Positions 35,101-42,674 of a stretch of DNA of 64,000 bases are shown here, in pieces. Both the position numbers and the translations under genes were made by a program. How positions within the stretch are numbered: the first letter of the stretch is position 1; the number at the start of each line of letters is the position of its first letter. Origin of the DNA: Aliiroseovarius marinus. GTDB taxonomy: Bacteria > Pseudomonadota > Alphaproteobacteria > Rhodobacterales > Rhodobacteraceae. The stretch spans positions 352,179 through 416,178 of the forward strand of contig NZ_ML178712.1 in NCBI RefSeq assembly GCF_004360145.1, written 5' to 3'. The notes under the pieces are model-generated. The model was not told where the DNA came from, made no database searches, and saw only the letters and a program-made list of their open reading frames with translations.

Positions 35101-36158
35101 GGCATGCCGAAGCGGGCGAAGCGTTCCACCAAGGCGGCATTGGTCGCAGCTTGGGCGAGCGGCTCTATTCCGCCGAGTCCGAAATGGCCGACGCCATGGC
35201 CGAGAACGCCCGATCCTCGCTGGAATGGGCCGAACAGGATTTGAACCGCATTGAATCCGCGGCGCGCGAAGCGATGACCGCGCTGGAAAATGCGACACGC
35301 GTCTATGTCGAGGCCGTCGAAAAGCGTCTTAACCGTCGAACCCAGATTGATCGCCTGATCCTGCACGTCAAAGACAACATCCTTCACTACATGCAGGCCA
35401 TCTGGGCGCGGGAACATGTGGATCAAAGGTACCTGCGGTTTTACGACGACGAAATTCAGTGGCCCGGCCAAGCTGCGGGCACGGTCGTCGACACGCAAAC
35501 TGTGGCCCGGCCCAATCCGCTTGCCACCGTGGCATGGCCCCCGATGGTGCCCGTTCCCGACATCCCGGACGAGCTGTACATCGATATCGAGGTCCCGCGA
35601 TTCCGGCAAACTCGGAAGCTCTACGAAGTGACCGATCTGGGCAACTTGCTTGGGTTCCGCGGGAACCTCGGTGTCTTCCCGCTGACCGAACACAACGCGT
35701 TGTCGACCTTCATGGCGCAAGAGTTCATGGACGTGCAATTTGGGCTGCGCGACCCGTCGCCCCTGTCCTTCTTGCCCACGGCAACCGAAGCCATCGAGAT
35801 CGCGGAATGCAGCTGGAAGAACAAAGAGCTGACCGAGACCGGGCGCAAACGCATCGCGGAATGGCTGATGGACACTCTGGCAGCGGCCCATAAGATCAGT
35901 CGTGAGGTGACCGTGCCCACTGGCGAGTTGTTCATCGAAGCCCTGCCCGGCGCGCATCCGCTTCTGGAAGATTTCAAGCTGAAACACCGTGCATTTGATG
36001 CCGCTTTGGCCGCGACGAATGTGCGCGCCTCGCAGCTTGATCTGATCCGCCGCGCCATGAAGCTGATGGAAGATGACACAGGCGATCCGGATATCGACCG
36101 CGTGGTTCAGGTTCAGGGTGCGTCCCAGATCGGTATCAATATCGAAGACCCAAGCTGA
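32181..36158 (+). CDS. Uncharacterised 1325-residue multidomain protein
   Basis: I do not recognise this family. Visible parts: an N-terminal beta-rich region (1-100) and a CNA/Ig-like second unit (about 104-170, with PLGDVQVALLEDGDPKRVLL); a Lys/Arg-rich linker (242-293) and an acidic Asp/Ser/Glu stretch (about 403-423); a helical middle; a Ser/Arg-rich turn (725-740) and a Gly/Ala/Asn/Ser-rich segment (764-800); a conserved-looking block TVTYLFYELQRRFEVTERLH with DMPAPSEITEAWLLKHDWII; a coiled coil (about 934-1067); and a C-terminus with ELFIEALPGAHPLLEDFKLK. There is no signal peptide or membrane helix from this start. ATG 32181 has GGGGGAG 7 nt upstream; the frame is open to 32022 without a better start. 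Its TGA overlaps the next ATG (TGATG), so the two products are coupled. A structural or carrier role is plausible but unproven. Confidence 0.8.
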   Translation: MSIKFEAVFLADAKPLQGNFRIDIAAPTRPDQIAYSTRLNDRGVAFVSFERPPMMRKLIVILVNENTKKEVFRSDSIALNTLGGELVFDVKPGDVTPGATDTVALKFRLSLLTAKSKPLGDVQVALLEDGDPKRVLLLDETDSKGRLNVDLQIASAIKTIAVAVSRKGFNRPEFISEPRKVSSISSAWAVEVDTIAPEPSDNQDNDRPTAGPIFPGSAQPKPQMPEPVLDETGKPVKGVKLKRPHPKDRIAGRLNKKLELQDAMRKAAGEEIKRRKEIRRRGKSHAGKVLGQKPMGKLAGPGKFVPQGHTGRPEQNDQIKVFEQDLGKKAGTVSRIPLPDHLVRDLGLRPGGRVPEGLLGDLLGEARPNGTVSPDFSTTPWQQILRDCASKYKVQDPANPAPDDEDDSSDDTSDLTEDTSTETVTIQERIDRILNAALGGIDGRPTSEDITQSLEIELPKGPADVDAYYDFHTINVAWAEIWSAVADDDLKDRMAELYDVIVEVVPPEDIEADLSEIDELHDMLDTLADSVAAASSTLSGTVNAAPEHIRSWVPSVAEYWEHLTETEKEYVELQYDIWVFLGDPNVLLEHPFDYLDGKNVGEFQNQPHGWVDHVMVPYAFATRPSYPGRAESFVNLDRAKENAEKPLDTYSSAAASRLGRAERLIGELKSQIVAPYQFDVFAPGAYNFGYMTTWRQRWRPLNYQVGDLAGSIPLAPNEKRSYTITRSSKSTSSTSRSRNRVIKSMDEVNANRRAEAQIVGNVQRNMSAGGQANYGANAGVSTGVASMGYNFGASTNFSAGQTSNSERTKKAIRDITTKVVQEYRDENKVTVSAETSYETSYTESRELSNPNNEITVTYLFYELQRRFEVTERLHDLQPVILLAYDMPAPSEITEAWLLKHDWIIEEVLLDDSFANALVYLRQTFSGDEVAVEILEQQWKTQLAVVADLRRQGAAHQRLRDAARQAVTDAVTIVGHAEAGEAFHQGGIGRSLGERLYSAESEMADAMAENARSSLEWAEQDLNRIESAAREAMTALENATRVYVEAVEKRLNRRTQIDRLILHVKDNILHYMQAIWAREHVDQRYLRFYDDEIQWPGQAAGTVVDTQTVARPNPLATVAWPPMVPVPDIPDELYIDIEVPRFRQTRKLYEVTDLGNLLGFRGNLGVFPLTEHNALSTFMAQEFMDVQFGLRDPSPLSFLPTATEAIEIAECSWKNKELTETGRKRIAEWLMDTLAAAHKISREVTVPTGELFIEALPGAHPLLEDFKLKHRAFDAALAATNVRASQLDLIRRAMKLMEDDTGDPDIDRVVQVQGASQIGINIEDPS

Positions 36159-38338
36159 TGGCCGACAAGTGCTACGCCTCGACCCATCCGATCGACCCGC
36201 AAGAGCAAGGCTTGCCCGTCGGGGCGCAGGATGCCGGAGAGCAAGGTTGGATCGAATGGTGCTATAACCTCTATAACAACTCGGACAACATGGTGTTTGG
36301 CGTGCTGTCCGGCTTGGTCTTCGGCGCCCCGATCGTGAAGGACGGGAAGGTTGTTGGCTATACGCCCTCGGTCCTGCCGGAAGGGCTTGAAAGCGCAACG
36401 ACCCGCACGAAGAACTGGGCGCGTTGCCTTGTCCCGCCCGGCGTGTCCTACCACCCCCTGATCTTTGCCTATGCGCTTTGGCGCGGGCTGAAGAAATCGG
36501 TGACCGATATTTATGATCTGGCCAAGGATCTGCTGTACGAAGGGCAGATTTACGGGATGATCAAGGACGGCATGAACGCCATCGCGGCCTCTGACACCGG
36601 GGCCTACAAGCTTGGCCAAGTCGTGGGCGGCGGTCTGGTTGGTAACTTCTTTGGCAAGATGGACGGCACCTTTGCCGAAGCCGTGGATGCGATCGGAGAG
36701 TTCATCGGAAGCATTCTGCTCGACATCATCTTGGGCCTGATTACATGGGGCGGCGGCACCCTGATCAAAGGCGGGCTGAGCGTTGCCAGCAAAGGAGTCT
36801 TGGCCTTCGGACGGGTAAGTGCCGAAACGGTCGAGACCGCAACGAAGCTGGCGCAACGGGGGCTGCGCACGCTTGACGACCAAGCCAGCAATTTCATTGA
36901 CGCGATGCAACTTGTCGACACTCCTGCGCTCAGCACCGCTGGTGGATTTGGATCCCCCGGCCGGGTTCCGACGGGCTTTAATCCAAGACGGAACTTCATG
37001 TTTTCCGAGATGGCGGATGACGCATCAAAGGGCGTGGGTCAGGCCGCACGGTCGGGCACGGGATCGTCGCCAAGCCCCCGTCAGGCGCCAGACCTGACGC
37101 CGGCAGGGAGCACGTCGCCCCCTGTGCAGCCCCTGTCCCCCAAAGCCGCCGCGCCGGGTGCCGCCGCTGGACGGGCGTCAAAGCTGATAAGCTCGGCTGA
37201 ACTTGCCAATCGGCAGGCGCAGGAAACCATGCGACTGGCACGGCACGGCGAAATCTTCATCGCCCCGATCGTCCGGCAGGCCGGCGACGGGTTTTTCTCG
37301 GTTCCGCCGACCATCGGTGGCTTCCTGTCGCATATTCGCGGCGGACGTGTTCTGGGGCGCGGCTATGACGATCTTATCGGCTTTCTGCGCTTCCAGAGCC
37401 AGTCTGCAAATGCCGGGGGCGTGCGCTATATGGATGCCGCCGTGCATAGCATGGATGCCAACCTTACAAAGTTTGAAATTCCCGGAAGCGCGCAGGCAAT
37501 CAATCGCCACGAGCGCTTTATCAGAACGCACTCGCAAGCCATCTTTCAGCCCAAACCCGCAGGTATCAGACGGGAGCACTACCCGAACTACAACAGGCCA
37601 CGCGGCGCTGAACGGCCGAATTTTCTTTGGGACAGTCCGTGGGAAGGGCTTTCGCGGGATTGGTACAACCACATTCTGCCAATTCTGAAAGCCGAGCTTC
37701 ACGACCGCCCGGATCTGGTGCGTTTGATCTCGCAGAAATGGGATGCACTGCACGCCTTCGGTCCGGGCGCGGGCGACGAGATTGCGCTTGGGATGGGCTT
37801 TGGCTCTGATTTCATCAACCGGAAAGTACAGGCGGGAAGCTTCCGAAAATCGCAGCTTGGGATTGAAAGCGCGCGGGATGCGCGACGTGGCTCTGAACTT
37901 GCATCCGCGCTCGAGGTTGTCGGAACGCGCGAGCGCGAGCTTTTCGGATTAGAGGGGTATATCAATGCGTTGGGGCATGCGCTGGTCGGGGTCGAACGGG
38001 CCGGGACCGGGCGTTTCCCCGAAGGCTCCAAGCTGCTGATCAACACATTTACCGAGTCCTGGGGGGACGAGCTTTTGCACACCCCGATGTTTCAGATCGC
38101 CGCCGAGCAAGGCAGCCGCCTGAAGCCACAGCATTTCGTGCGCCAAGTCGAATATCACGTCCAGATCGTCGTCCCGCGCGATGGGCAATTCATCCCGGTT
38201 CATGGGACACGCATCGAAATGATGATCGAAATGGCACCGCCGCCATTTTTCGACAGGGCGATCGTCTCGGTTGGCAAGGCACCGGAAGGCGCGCTGTCGG
38301 AACTCGACTTCGTTTCAACGCTCACCCCGTTCGACTAG
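36158..38338 (+). CDS. Toxin-like uncharacterised 726-residue protein
   Basis: No known family is recognised. The protein is built like a polymorphic toxin: an N-terminal soluble part (1-140), a glycine-rich amphipathic/membrane region (about 148-215, with KLGQVVGGGLVGNFFG, SILLDIILGLITWGGGTLIK and GGLSVASKG), a Pro/Ala/Ser-rich linker (about 268-340), and a distinct C-terminal domain (about 345-726). The C-terminal domain carries HPxxN/His motifs (NRHERFIRTHSQAIF, RREHYPNYNRPRG) and a beta-rich end with EYHVQIVVPRDGQFIPVHGT. This hydrophobic glycine region resembles pre-toxin segments of type VI or contractile-injection effectors. Start ATG 36158 overlaps the upstream stop. No gene for an immunity protein follows; the next gene is an opposite-strand HxlR regulator. 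Toxin function is inference from layout alone. Confidence 0.75.
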   Translation: MADKCYASTHPIDPQEQGLPVGAQDAGEQGWIEWCYNLYNNSDNMVFGVLSGLVFGAPIVKDGKVVGYTPSVLPEGLESATTRTKNWARCLVPPGVSYHPLIFAYALWRGLKKSVTDIYDLAKDLLYEGQIYGMIKDGMNAIAASDTGAYKLGQVVGGGLVGNFFGKMDGTFAEAVDAIGEFIGSILLDIILGLITWGGGTLIKGGLSVASKGVLAFGRVSAETVETATKLAQRGLRTLDDQASNFIDAMQLVDTPALSTAGGFGSPGRVPTGFNPRRNFMFSEMADDASKGVGQAARSGTGSSPSPRQAPDLTPAGSTSPPVQPLSPKAAAPGAAAGRASKLISSAELANRQAQETMRLARHGEIFIAPIVRQAGDGFFSVPPTIGGFLSHIRGGRVLGRGYDDLIGFLRFQSQSANAGGVRYMDAAVHSMDANLTKFEIPGSAQAINRHERFIRTHSQAIFQPKPAGIRREHYPNYNRPRGAERPNFLWDSPWEGLSRDWYNHILPILKAELHDRPDLVRLISQKWDALHAFGPGAGDEIALGMGFGSDFINRKVQAGSFRKSQLGIESARDARRGSELASALEVVGTRERELFGLEGYINALGHALVGVERAGTGRFPEGSKLLINTFTESWGDELLHTPMFQIAAEQGSRLKPQHFVRQVEYHVQIVVPRDGQFIPVHGTRIEMMIEMAPPPFFDRAIVSVGKAPEGALSELDFVSTLTPFD

Positions 38339-38372
38339 GTCGACGCCGGGGCGGGCGACTCTGCGCGCGGTG

Positions 38373-39083
38373 TCACACCTCGAAATCTGAATGCCGCTCG
38401 GCGATGGCGGGCCGTGGAATGCCGGCAGCCGTCGACAGAGGGAACCATTTTCTGAACCGGTTGCAGATGGCCGATTCCCCGATCAGCACAATGCGTTCAT
38501 CCGCAAGCGCCTGAGACAGGGGGACATCGCCCATCCAGACCCCCATCATGTCGCGCAATGACGCGGTCACGAACGCATCTATGTCTTTCCCCGGATCCTG
38601 ATAACACAGGTCCACCTCTCCGTGCGCGCAGACCAGCCACCACTTTCCGAATTCTTCAAGGCCCGGGAACTGGAAACATAGGACGGTTTCGCCGTCCGGC
38701 AGCTCGTCCAGCTTCAAGTTGCGCTGGATGTCGAACATCAGAAACGTCACATCCAGATCGTCATCATCCATCTCGTCCCGCGCCCAGCGCATGCCCCACA
38801 CAACCAGCGCTTCGACCACCGCAGACAGCTCTTTCCCGGCGGGGGTCAACCGGTATTCATGCCCACGCTGCCCACTCAGGCGCCGCTTCACGATCACGCC
38901 GTTCTCCTCAAGCTCTTTTAGCCGCGTGTTCAAAACGGTCGGGGATATGCGGGGAAGCCCTTTTTGCAACGTGGAAAACCGGCAGCTGCCCAAAAGCAGC
39001 TCTCGTACGATCAATAATGTCCAAGGGTTTCCCAGAATCTCTGCCGACTTTGCCACGGGACAGAACTGGCCATAGCTACGCAT
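38373..39083 (-). CDS. HxlR-family winged-helix regulator fused to an SCP2-like domain
   Basis: This 236-residue protein starts with an HxlR DNA-binding domain (residues 1-100). It opens with QFCPVAKSAEILGNPWTLLI and continues RELLLGSCRFSTLQKGLPRI, SPTVLNTRLKELEENG and the wing GHEYRLTPAG. The C-terminal half (about 110-225) looks like a sterol-carrier (SCP2)-type ligand pocket (DGETVLCFQFPGLEEFG, VTASLRDMMGVWMGD). Such fusions likely sense a hydrophobic ligand. It reads away from 39233 and an inverted repeat ACTACG-N5-CGTAGT lies in the 149-bp gap, likely its operator. Confidence 0.85.
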   Translation of the reverse strand: MRSYGQFCPVAKSAEILGNPWTLLIVRELLLGSCRFSTLQKGLPRISPTVLNTRLKELEENGVIVKRRLSGQRGHEYRLTPAGKELSAVVEALVVWGMRWARDEMDDDDLDVTFLMFDIQRNLKLDELPDGETVLCFQFPGLEEFGKWWLVCAHGEVDLCYQDPGKDIDAFVTASLRDMMGVWMGDVPLSQALADERIVLIGESAICNRFRKWFPLSTAAGIPRPAIAERHSDFEV

Positions 39084-39123
39084 GGTGGAACCTCCTGCTG
39101 TCAGGATAGTGCTGCGCAGGCTA

Positions 39124-39140
39124 ACTACGCAATACGTAGT
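39124..39140. promoter_or_regulatory. Operator candidate for the HxlR-SCP2 regulator
   Basis: ACTACG-CAATA-CGTAGT is a perfect 6-bp inverted repeat, with a third half-site CTACG at 39146-39150. It sits in the divergent gap, 41 bp upstream of the HxlR gene's ATG. HxlR regulators act as dimers on inverted repeats near their own promoter, which fits. Confidence 0.55.
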
Positions 39141-39232
39141 CGTTTGCTACGTCAGGCGCAGTATGTCCCATCTGCCCGCGTGGATATTCCTTCTTCATCG
39201 CCGGACAACACCGGCAACAGAAGGAGGAAACC

Positions 39233-39661
39233 ATGTACAACTTCGTAAAAAACGTGCTGCAGATCTTCGGCGTCGTCTATCTGCGGTTTCGCATCGTTCC
39301 ACGGATCTGGAATGTCTGGCTGGTCGGCGTCAATCTGGGCTGTCTGTATTTCATCACGCATATCGAGGCACAGGTTCTGCTAGCCGTAACCGGCGTTGCC
39401 GTTACCGGGCAGGCCCTGATCTACGACCGGATTGGCTTTACGCGGATCCTTGGGATCGTCCACCTGATGTGGATCCCGATGTTCGTCTGGATGGCGACCC
39501 GTCTTGAGACAATCCAAGCCGATCCGCAGCTGGCAAGCTGGATTGCCGTGCTGTTCGTGACGAACCTTGTGTCGCTTGTCGTCGATACCACGGACGTCCT
39601 TCGTTACCTGCGCGGCGACCGCGCCCCCCATTACAGCTGGGCCCGTCCCTCGGCTGCCTGA
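39233..39661 (+). CDS. Small integral membrane protein of unknown function
   Basis: This 142-residue protein has four hydrophobic helices (about residues 25-40, 45-62, 70-90 and 105-122, with WNVWLVGVNLGCLYF, VLLAVTGVAVTGQAL, ILGIVHLMWIPMFVWMA and WIAVLFVTNLVSLVVD). No family is recognised and no catalytic motif is visible. It has a strong ribosome site (GGAGG, 6 nt before the ATG). It is divergent from the HxlR-SCP2 regulator and followed after 53 bp by a methyltransferase, so all three likely form a small regulated unit. Confidence 0.75.
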   Translation: MYNFVKNVLQIFGVVYLRFRIVPRIWNVWLVGVNLGCLYFITHIEAQVLLAVTGVAVTGQALIYDRIGFTRILGIVHLMWIPMFVWMATRLETIQADPQLASWIAVLFVTNLVSLVVDTTDVLRYLRGDRAPHYSWARPSAA

Positions 39662-39714
39662 TGATCCCCCGGGTCGCGCGGACCGTGCGACCCGGCTTTC
39701 CAAGGAGAGCTTCC

Positions 39715-40599
39715 ATGACCAAGATTGATCCCACCATCCCCTTTGTGGTGCCAGTCTCACCGATTGTTGAATTCTGGAACGACGTTCTGGCCCCGAAGGT
39801 CCTAACTTATCGCCACATTCTGGAAGGCGGCCTGTCGCATCACAGCGCCCAAGTCTTCCCGCGCCTTGAAATCCAGAACGGCGCGCGCGTTCTGGATGTT
39901 GGCTGCGGCTTTGGCGACACCACGCTAGAACTGGCGCGGAAGGTCGGCCCGATGGGCCACGTGACCGGGGTCGATTGCTGCCCGGATTTCGTCGATATTG
40001 CCCAAACTGAACTGCGAAGCTCGGGGCTTAGGAACGTCGAGTTTCACGTTGCAGACGCCGAGACCAACCTGCCCGAACAGCAATATGACAGCGTTTTCGC
40101 GCGTTTCGGCACCATGTTCTTCGTGAACCCTGTGTCCGGCCTGCGCACCATGCGAAAAGCGCTTCGCCCCGGTGGGCGGCTGACCCATATTGTCTGGCGA
40201 CAGCGCGCGGAAAACCCATGGCTGGCGGCTGCCCGGTCTGTTCTTCTAGAGCACTTGCCGCAGCCGGACGCCAACGCGCCCAGCTGCGGCCCCGGCCCCT
40301 TTTCGATGGCAGACCCCACGCTTGTGCGCAATCAAATGGAGGCGGCAGGGTTCACCGACATCTCGTTTGAGAAGATTGACGCACAGGTCCTGGTCGGGCG
40401 AACAATTGACGATGCGATCGCGTTTCAACTGGCCCTCGGCCCTGCAGGCGAGGTGTTCCGTACAGCGGGCGACTTGGCCGAACGCAAGCGGTCCGCCATC
40501 GAAACGGATCTGCGTGCGGTGTTTTCCTCGGCGCATCACGATGCAGACGGCATCTGGATGAACAGCGCATCATGGATGATCTCGGCGACTGCGCCGTAG
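39715..40599 (+). CDS. Class I SAM-dependent methyltransferase
   Basis: This 294-residue soluble enzyme has the SAM-binding motif I VLDVGCGFGDTTLEL, an acidic motif II (GVDCCPDFVDIAQ), and the post-motif stretch YDSVFARFGTMFF followed by RKALRPGGRLTHIVW. The substrate is unknown; the pattern resembles UbiE/small-molecule methyltransferases. ATG 39715 is preferred because AAGGAG is 7 nt upstream; a frame to 39661 overlaps the previous stop. It is followed by a GFA protein after 17 bp. Confidence 0.85.
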   Translation: MTKIDPTIPFVVPVSPIVEFWNDVLAPKVLTYRHILEGGLSHHSAQVFPRLEIQNGARVLDVGCGFGDTTLELARKVGPMGHVTGVDCCPDFVDIAQTELRSSGLRNVEFHVADAETNLPEQQYDSVFARFGTMFFVNPVSGLRTMRKALRPGGRLTHIVWRQRAENPWLAAARSVLLEHLPQPDANAPSCGPGPFSMADPTLVRNQMEAAGFTDISFEKIDAQVLVGRTIDDAIAFQLALGPAGEVFRTAGDLAERKRSAIETDLRAVFSSAHHDADGIWMNSASWMISATAP

Positions 40600-40616
40600 C
40601 AGTGAAAGGACATAAG

Positions 40617-41159
40617 ATGGGAAAGGCTTCCGATGAAACTGTGGATGCACGGGCGGTCACCGCGCCCTTTACGGGCGGATGTGCCTGCGGTCATGTACGC
40701 TATCACATGCGCTCTAAACCTTTGATCGTGCATGGGTGCCACTGCACGTTATGCCAGACGCAGACCGGCGCAGCCTATGCGATCAATGCCTTGATCGAAG
40801 AAAACAGGGTAGAGCTTCTATCCGGTGCAGTGCGTGAGCACCACCTGCGAACACCCAGCGGGGCCGGGCAAACGATCTCGCGCTGTCCCGAATGCGGTGT
40901 TGCCGTCTGGAGCAAGTATCACGCCCTACCGAAGGTCGGGAACCACGTACTTTTCATCCGCGCCGGCACACTGGATGACCCGAGCCTGATGCCGCCCGAC
41001 GTACACATCTATACAACATCAAAACAGGCGCATGTCCTTCTGTCCGACCAGTTGCCGCAGTTCGACAGGTTCTATGATCGGGCAAAAACCTGGTCGCCAG
41101 AAAGCACCGCACGCTATGCAGAGATCATCGTTTCTAGAACTGGTGACACCGCACAGTGA
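40617..41159 (+). CDS. GFA/CENP-V-family zinc protein
   Basis: This 180-residue member of the GFA family keeps the cysteine motifs CACG (near residue 22), HCTLC (near 43) and CPECG (near 91), which bind zinc. It has a longer C-terminal tail than the 14156-14527 protein. Relatives bind glutathione or have unknown roles, so no substrate is given. ATG 40617 has AAGGA 6 nt upstream; an earlier in-frame start at 40572 would overlap the methyltransferase. Confidence 0.82.
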   Translation: MGKASDETVDARAVTAPFTGGCACGHVRYHMRSKPLIVHGCHCTLCQTQTGAAYAINALIEENRVELLSGAVREHHLRTPSGAGQTISRCPECGVAVWSKYHALPKVGNHVLFIRAGTLDDPSLMPPDVHIYTTSKQAHVLLSDQLPQFDRFYDRAKTWSPESTARYAEIIVSRTGDTAQ

Positions 41160-41408
41160 TACTCTTTCTGAAAAAGATCCAGAATCTGACCCGTGCGGAT
41201 GACAGAATTGCCTGCATTCCGTTGACGTGCTGATTCACTCGGATGTTCGTAAAACCGCCATGCGCAAAACTTGCTGCGAAAGCGCGAACCCTGAGTTCTT
41301 GTTCATTCGAAACGGACTTTGTTCGGATGGGCAATCACGCAAACGACCGCAAGCACAGAGATAACACCCTGTTTTCGATGCGTTTCATCAAGAATGTAGG
41401 GGGAAATT

Positions 41409-41495
41409 TGGTGCCCAGAAGAGGACTCGAACCTCCACGTCCATACGGACACTAGCACCTGAAGCTAGCGCGTCTACCAATTCCGCCATCTGGGC
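41409..41495 (-). tRNA. tRNA-Leu (anticodon CAG)
   Basis: On the minus strand this is a long-variable-arm tRNA of 87 nt including an encoded CCA. The acceptor is GCCCAGA pairing with TCTGGGC, the D-arm has TGGCGGAATTGGTAGACGCG, the anticodon stem CTAGC/GCTAG carries loop TTCAGGT with CAG at 34-36, and the T-arm is GGTTCGAGTCC. The variable arm TGTCCGTATGGACG confirms a class II tRNA. Confidence 0.96.
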
Positions 41496-41635
41496 ACGGG
41501 TTGGTGAGGGGGGATTTAGTGTGACCGGTGGGGAGTGTCAACAGCATTTCGTCGCTTTTCTGAGATTCCGTTTGCGCCTTGCCGAAACGCGCTTTGAAAG
41601 CTATTCAAAAGCCAAGGAATTCAAGGAGAGCTTCC

Positions 41636-42622
41636 ATGTCCAAGCTGGTTACGATTTATGGCGGTTCGGGTTTTGTCGGGCGCTATATCGCCCGCCGCAT
41701 GGCCAAGCAGGGGTGGCGCGTCCGCGTTGCCGTGCGCCGTCCGAACGAAGCGCTGTTCGTAAAACCCTATGGTGCCGTCGGTCAGGTCGAGCCGATCCTG
41801 TGCAACATCCGCGATGACAACTCGGTCCGTGCGGCACTGCAAGGTGCCGATGCGGTTGTGAACTGCGTGGGTGTCCTGAACTCGATCGGGAAGAACAGCT
41901 TTGACGCGGTCCACCATGACGGCGCAGGCCGCGTAGCCCGCATCGCGACCGAAGAAGGCGTGGGCCAGTTGGTTCAGCTGTCGGCCATCGGCGCGGACGC
42001 GCAAAGCGATAGCGAATACGCCCGCACCAAGGCGCAAGGCGAAGCAGACGTTCAGGCCGCCTTCCCCGGCGCCGTGATCCTGCGCCCCTCGGTCATTTTT
42101 GGAACCGACGACCAGTTCTTCAACCGTTTCGCCAACATGACCCGCTTCGGTCCGATCCTGCCGATCACTGGCGGCAACACCAAGTTCCAGCCGGTGCACG
42201 TGGATGACGTGGCCAAGGCCGCCGAGATGGCCGTTCTGGGTCAGGTCGAGGCCGGCATCTATGAACTGGGTGGCCCCGACGTGGAAACCCTGCGCGAGTC
42301 GATTGACCGCATGCTGAACGTGACTCAGCGCCGCCGTCTGGTTCTGAACCTGCCCTTCGGCATCGCCCGCATTCAGGCTGGCATCTTTGACATGATCCAG
42401 TGGATCTCGGGCGGGCTGATTGCTGCGCCGCTGACCCGCGATCAGGTCACCAATCTGGGCTACGACAACGTGGTTGCCGAAGACGCCAAGGGCTTTGCCG
42501 ATCTGGGCATCAAACCACGTGCGATGGCTGCAATCCTGCCAGACTATCTGTGGCGCTTCCGCGCTGGCGGTCAGTACGCCGCGATCCAGAACTCGGCCAA
42601 GAACCTGCGCACCGACGGCTAA
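41636..42622 (+). CDS. Complex I NDUFA9-family SDR-like protein
   Basis: This 328-residue extended short-chain dehydrogenase/reductase-like protein has a Rossmann motif at its start (VTIYGGSGFVGRYIARRM), then RRPNEALFVKPYG, VQLSAIGADAQSDSEYARTK and AVILRPSVIFGTDDQFFNRF. This pattern is that of alphaproteobacterial NDUFA9 homologues, which in mitochondria are accessory subunits of NADH:ubiquinone oxidoreductase. NAD(P)H binding is likely; catalysis is not implied. ATG 41636 has AAGGAG 7 nt upstream. A terminator follows the stop. Confidence 0.85.
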   Translation: MSKLVTIYGGSGFVGRYIARRMAKQGWRVRVAVRRPNEALFVKPYGAVGQVEPILCNIRDDNSVRAALQGADAVVNCVGVLNSIGKNSFDAVHHDGAGRVARIATEEGVGQLVQLSAIGADAQSDSEYARTKAQGEADVQAAFPGAVILRPSVIFGTDDQFFNRFANMTRFGPILPITGGNTKFQPVHVDDVAKAAEMAVLGQVEAGIYELGGPDVETLRESIDRMLNVTQRRRLVLNLPFGIARIQAGIFDMIQWISGGLIAAPLTRDQVTNLGYDNVVAEDAKGFADLGIKPRAMAAILPDYLWRFRAGGQYAAIQNSAKNLRTDG

Positions 42623-42642
42623 GCCGACGGATCATCAGTTAG

Positions 42643-42672
42643 AAAAGGGCGCGGTCTTCCGCGCCTTTTTTC
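42643..42672. terminator. Bidirectional Rho-independent terminator
   Basis: AAAAGGGCGCGG and CCGCGCCTTTTTT form a stem with one bulged base and a short loop, followed by T-runs on both strands. It lies between the NDUFA9-like gene and the convergent uppP gene. Confidence 0.8.
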
Positions 42673-42674
42673 GT

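Noticed and set aside
34389-36398. 669-codon frame antisense to the large 1325-residue gene
   Set aside because: The plus-strand frame has a good ribosome site and coupling to the next gene; the antisense sequence shows no domain.
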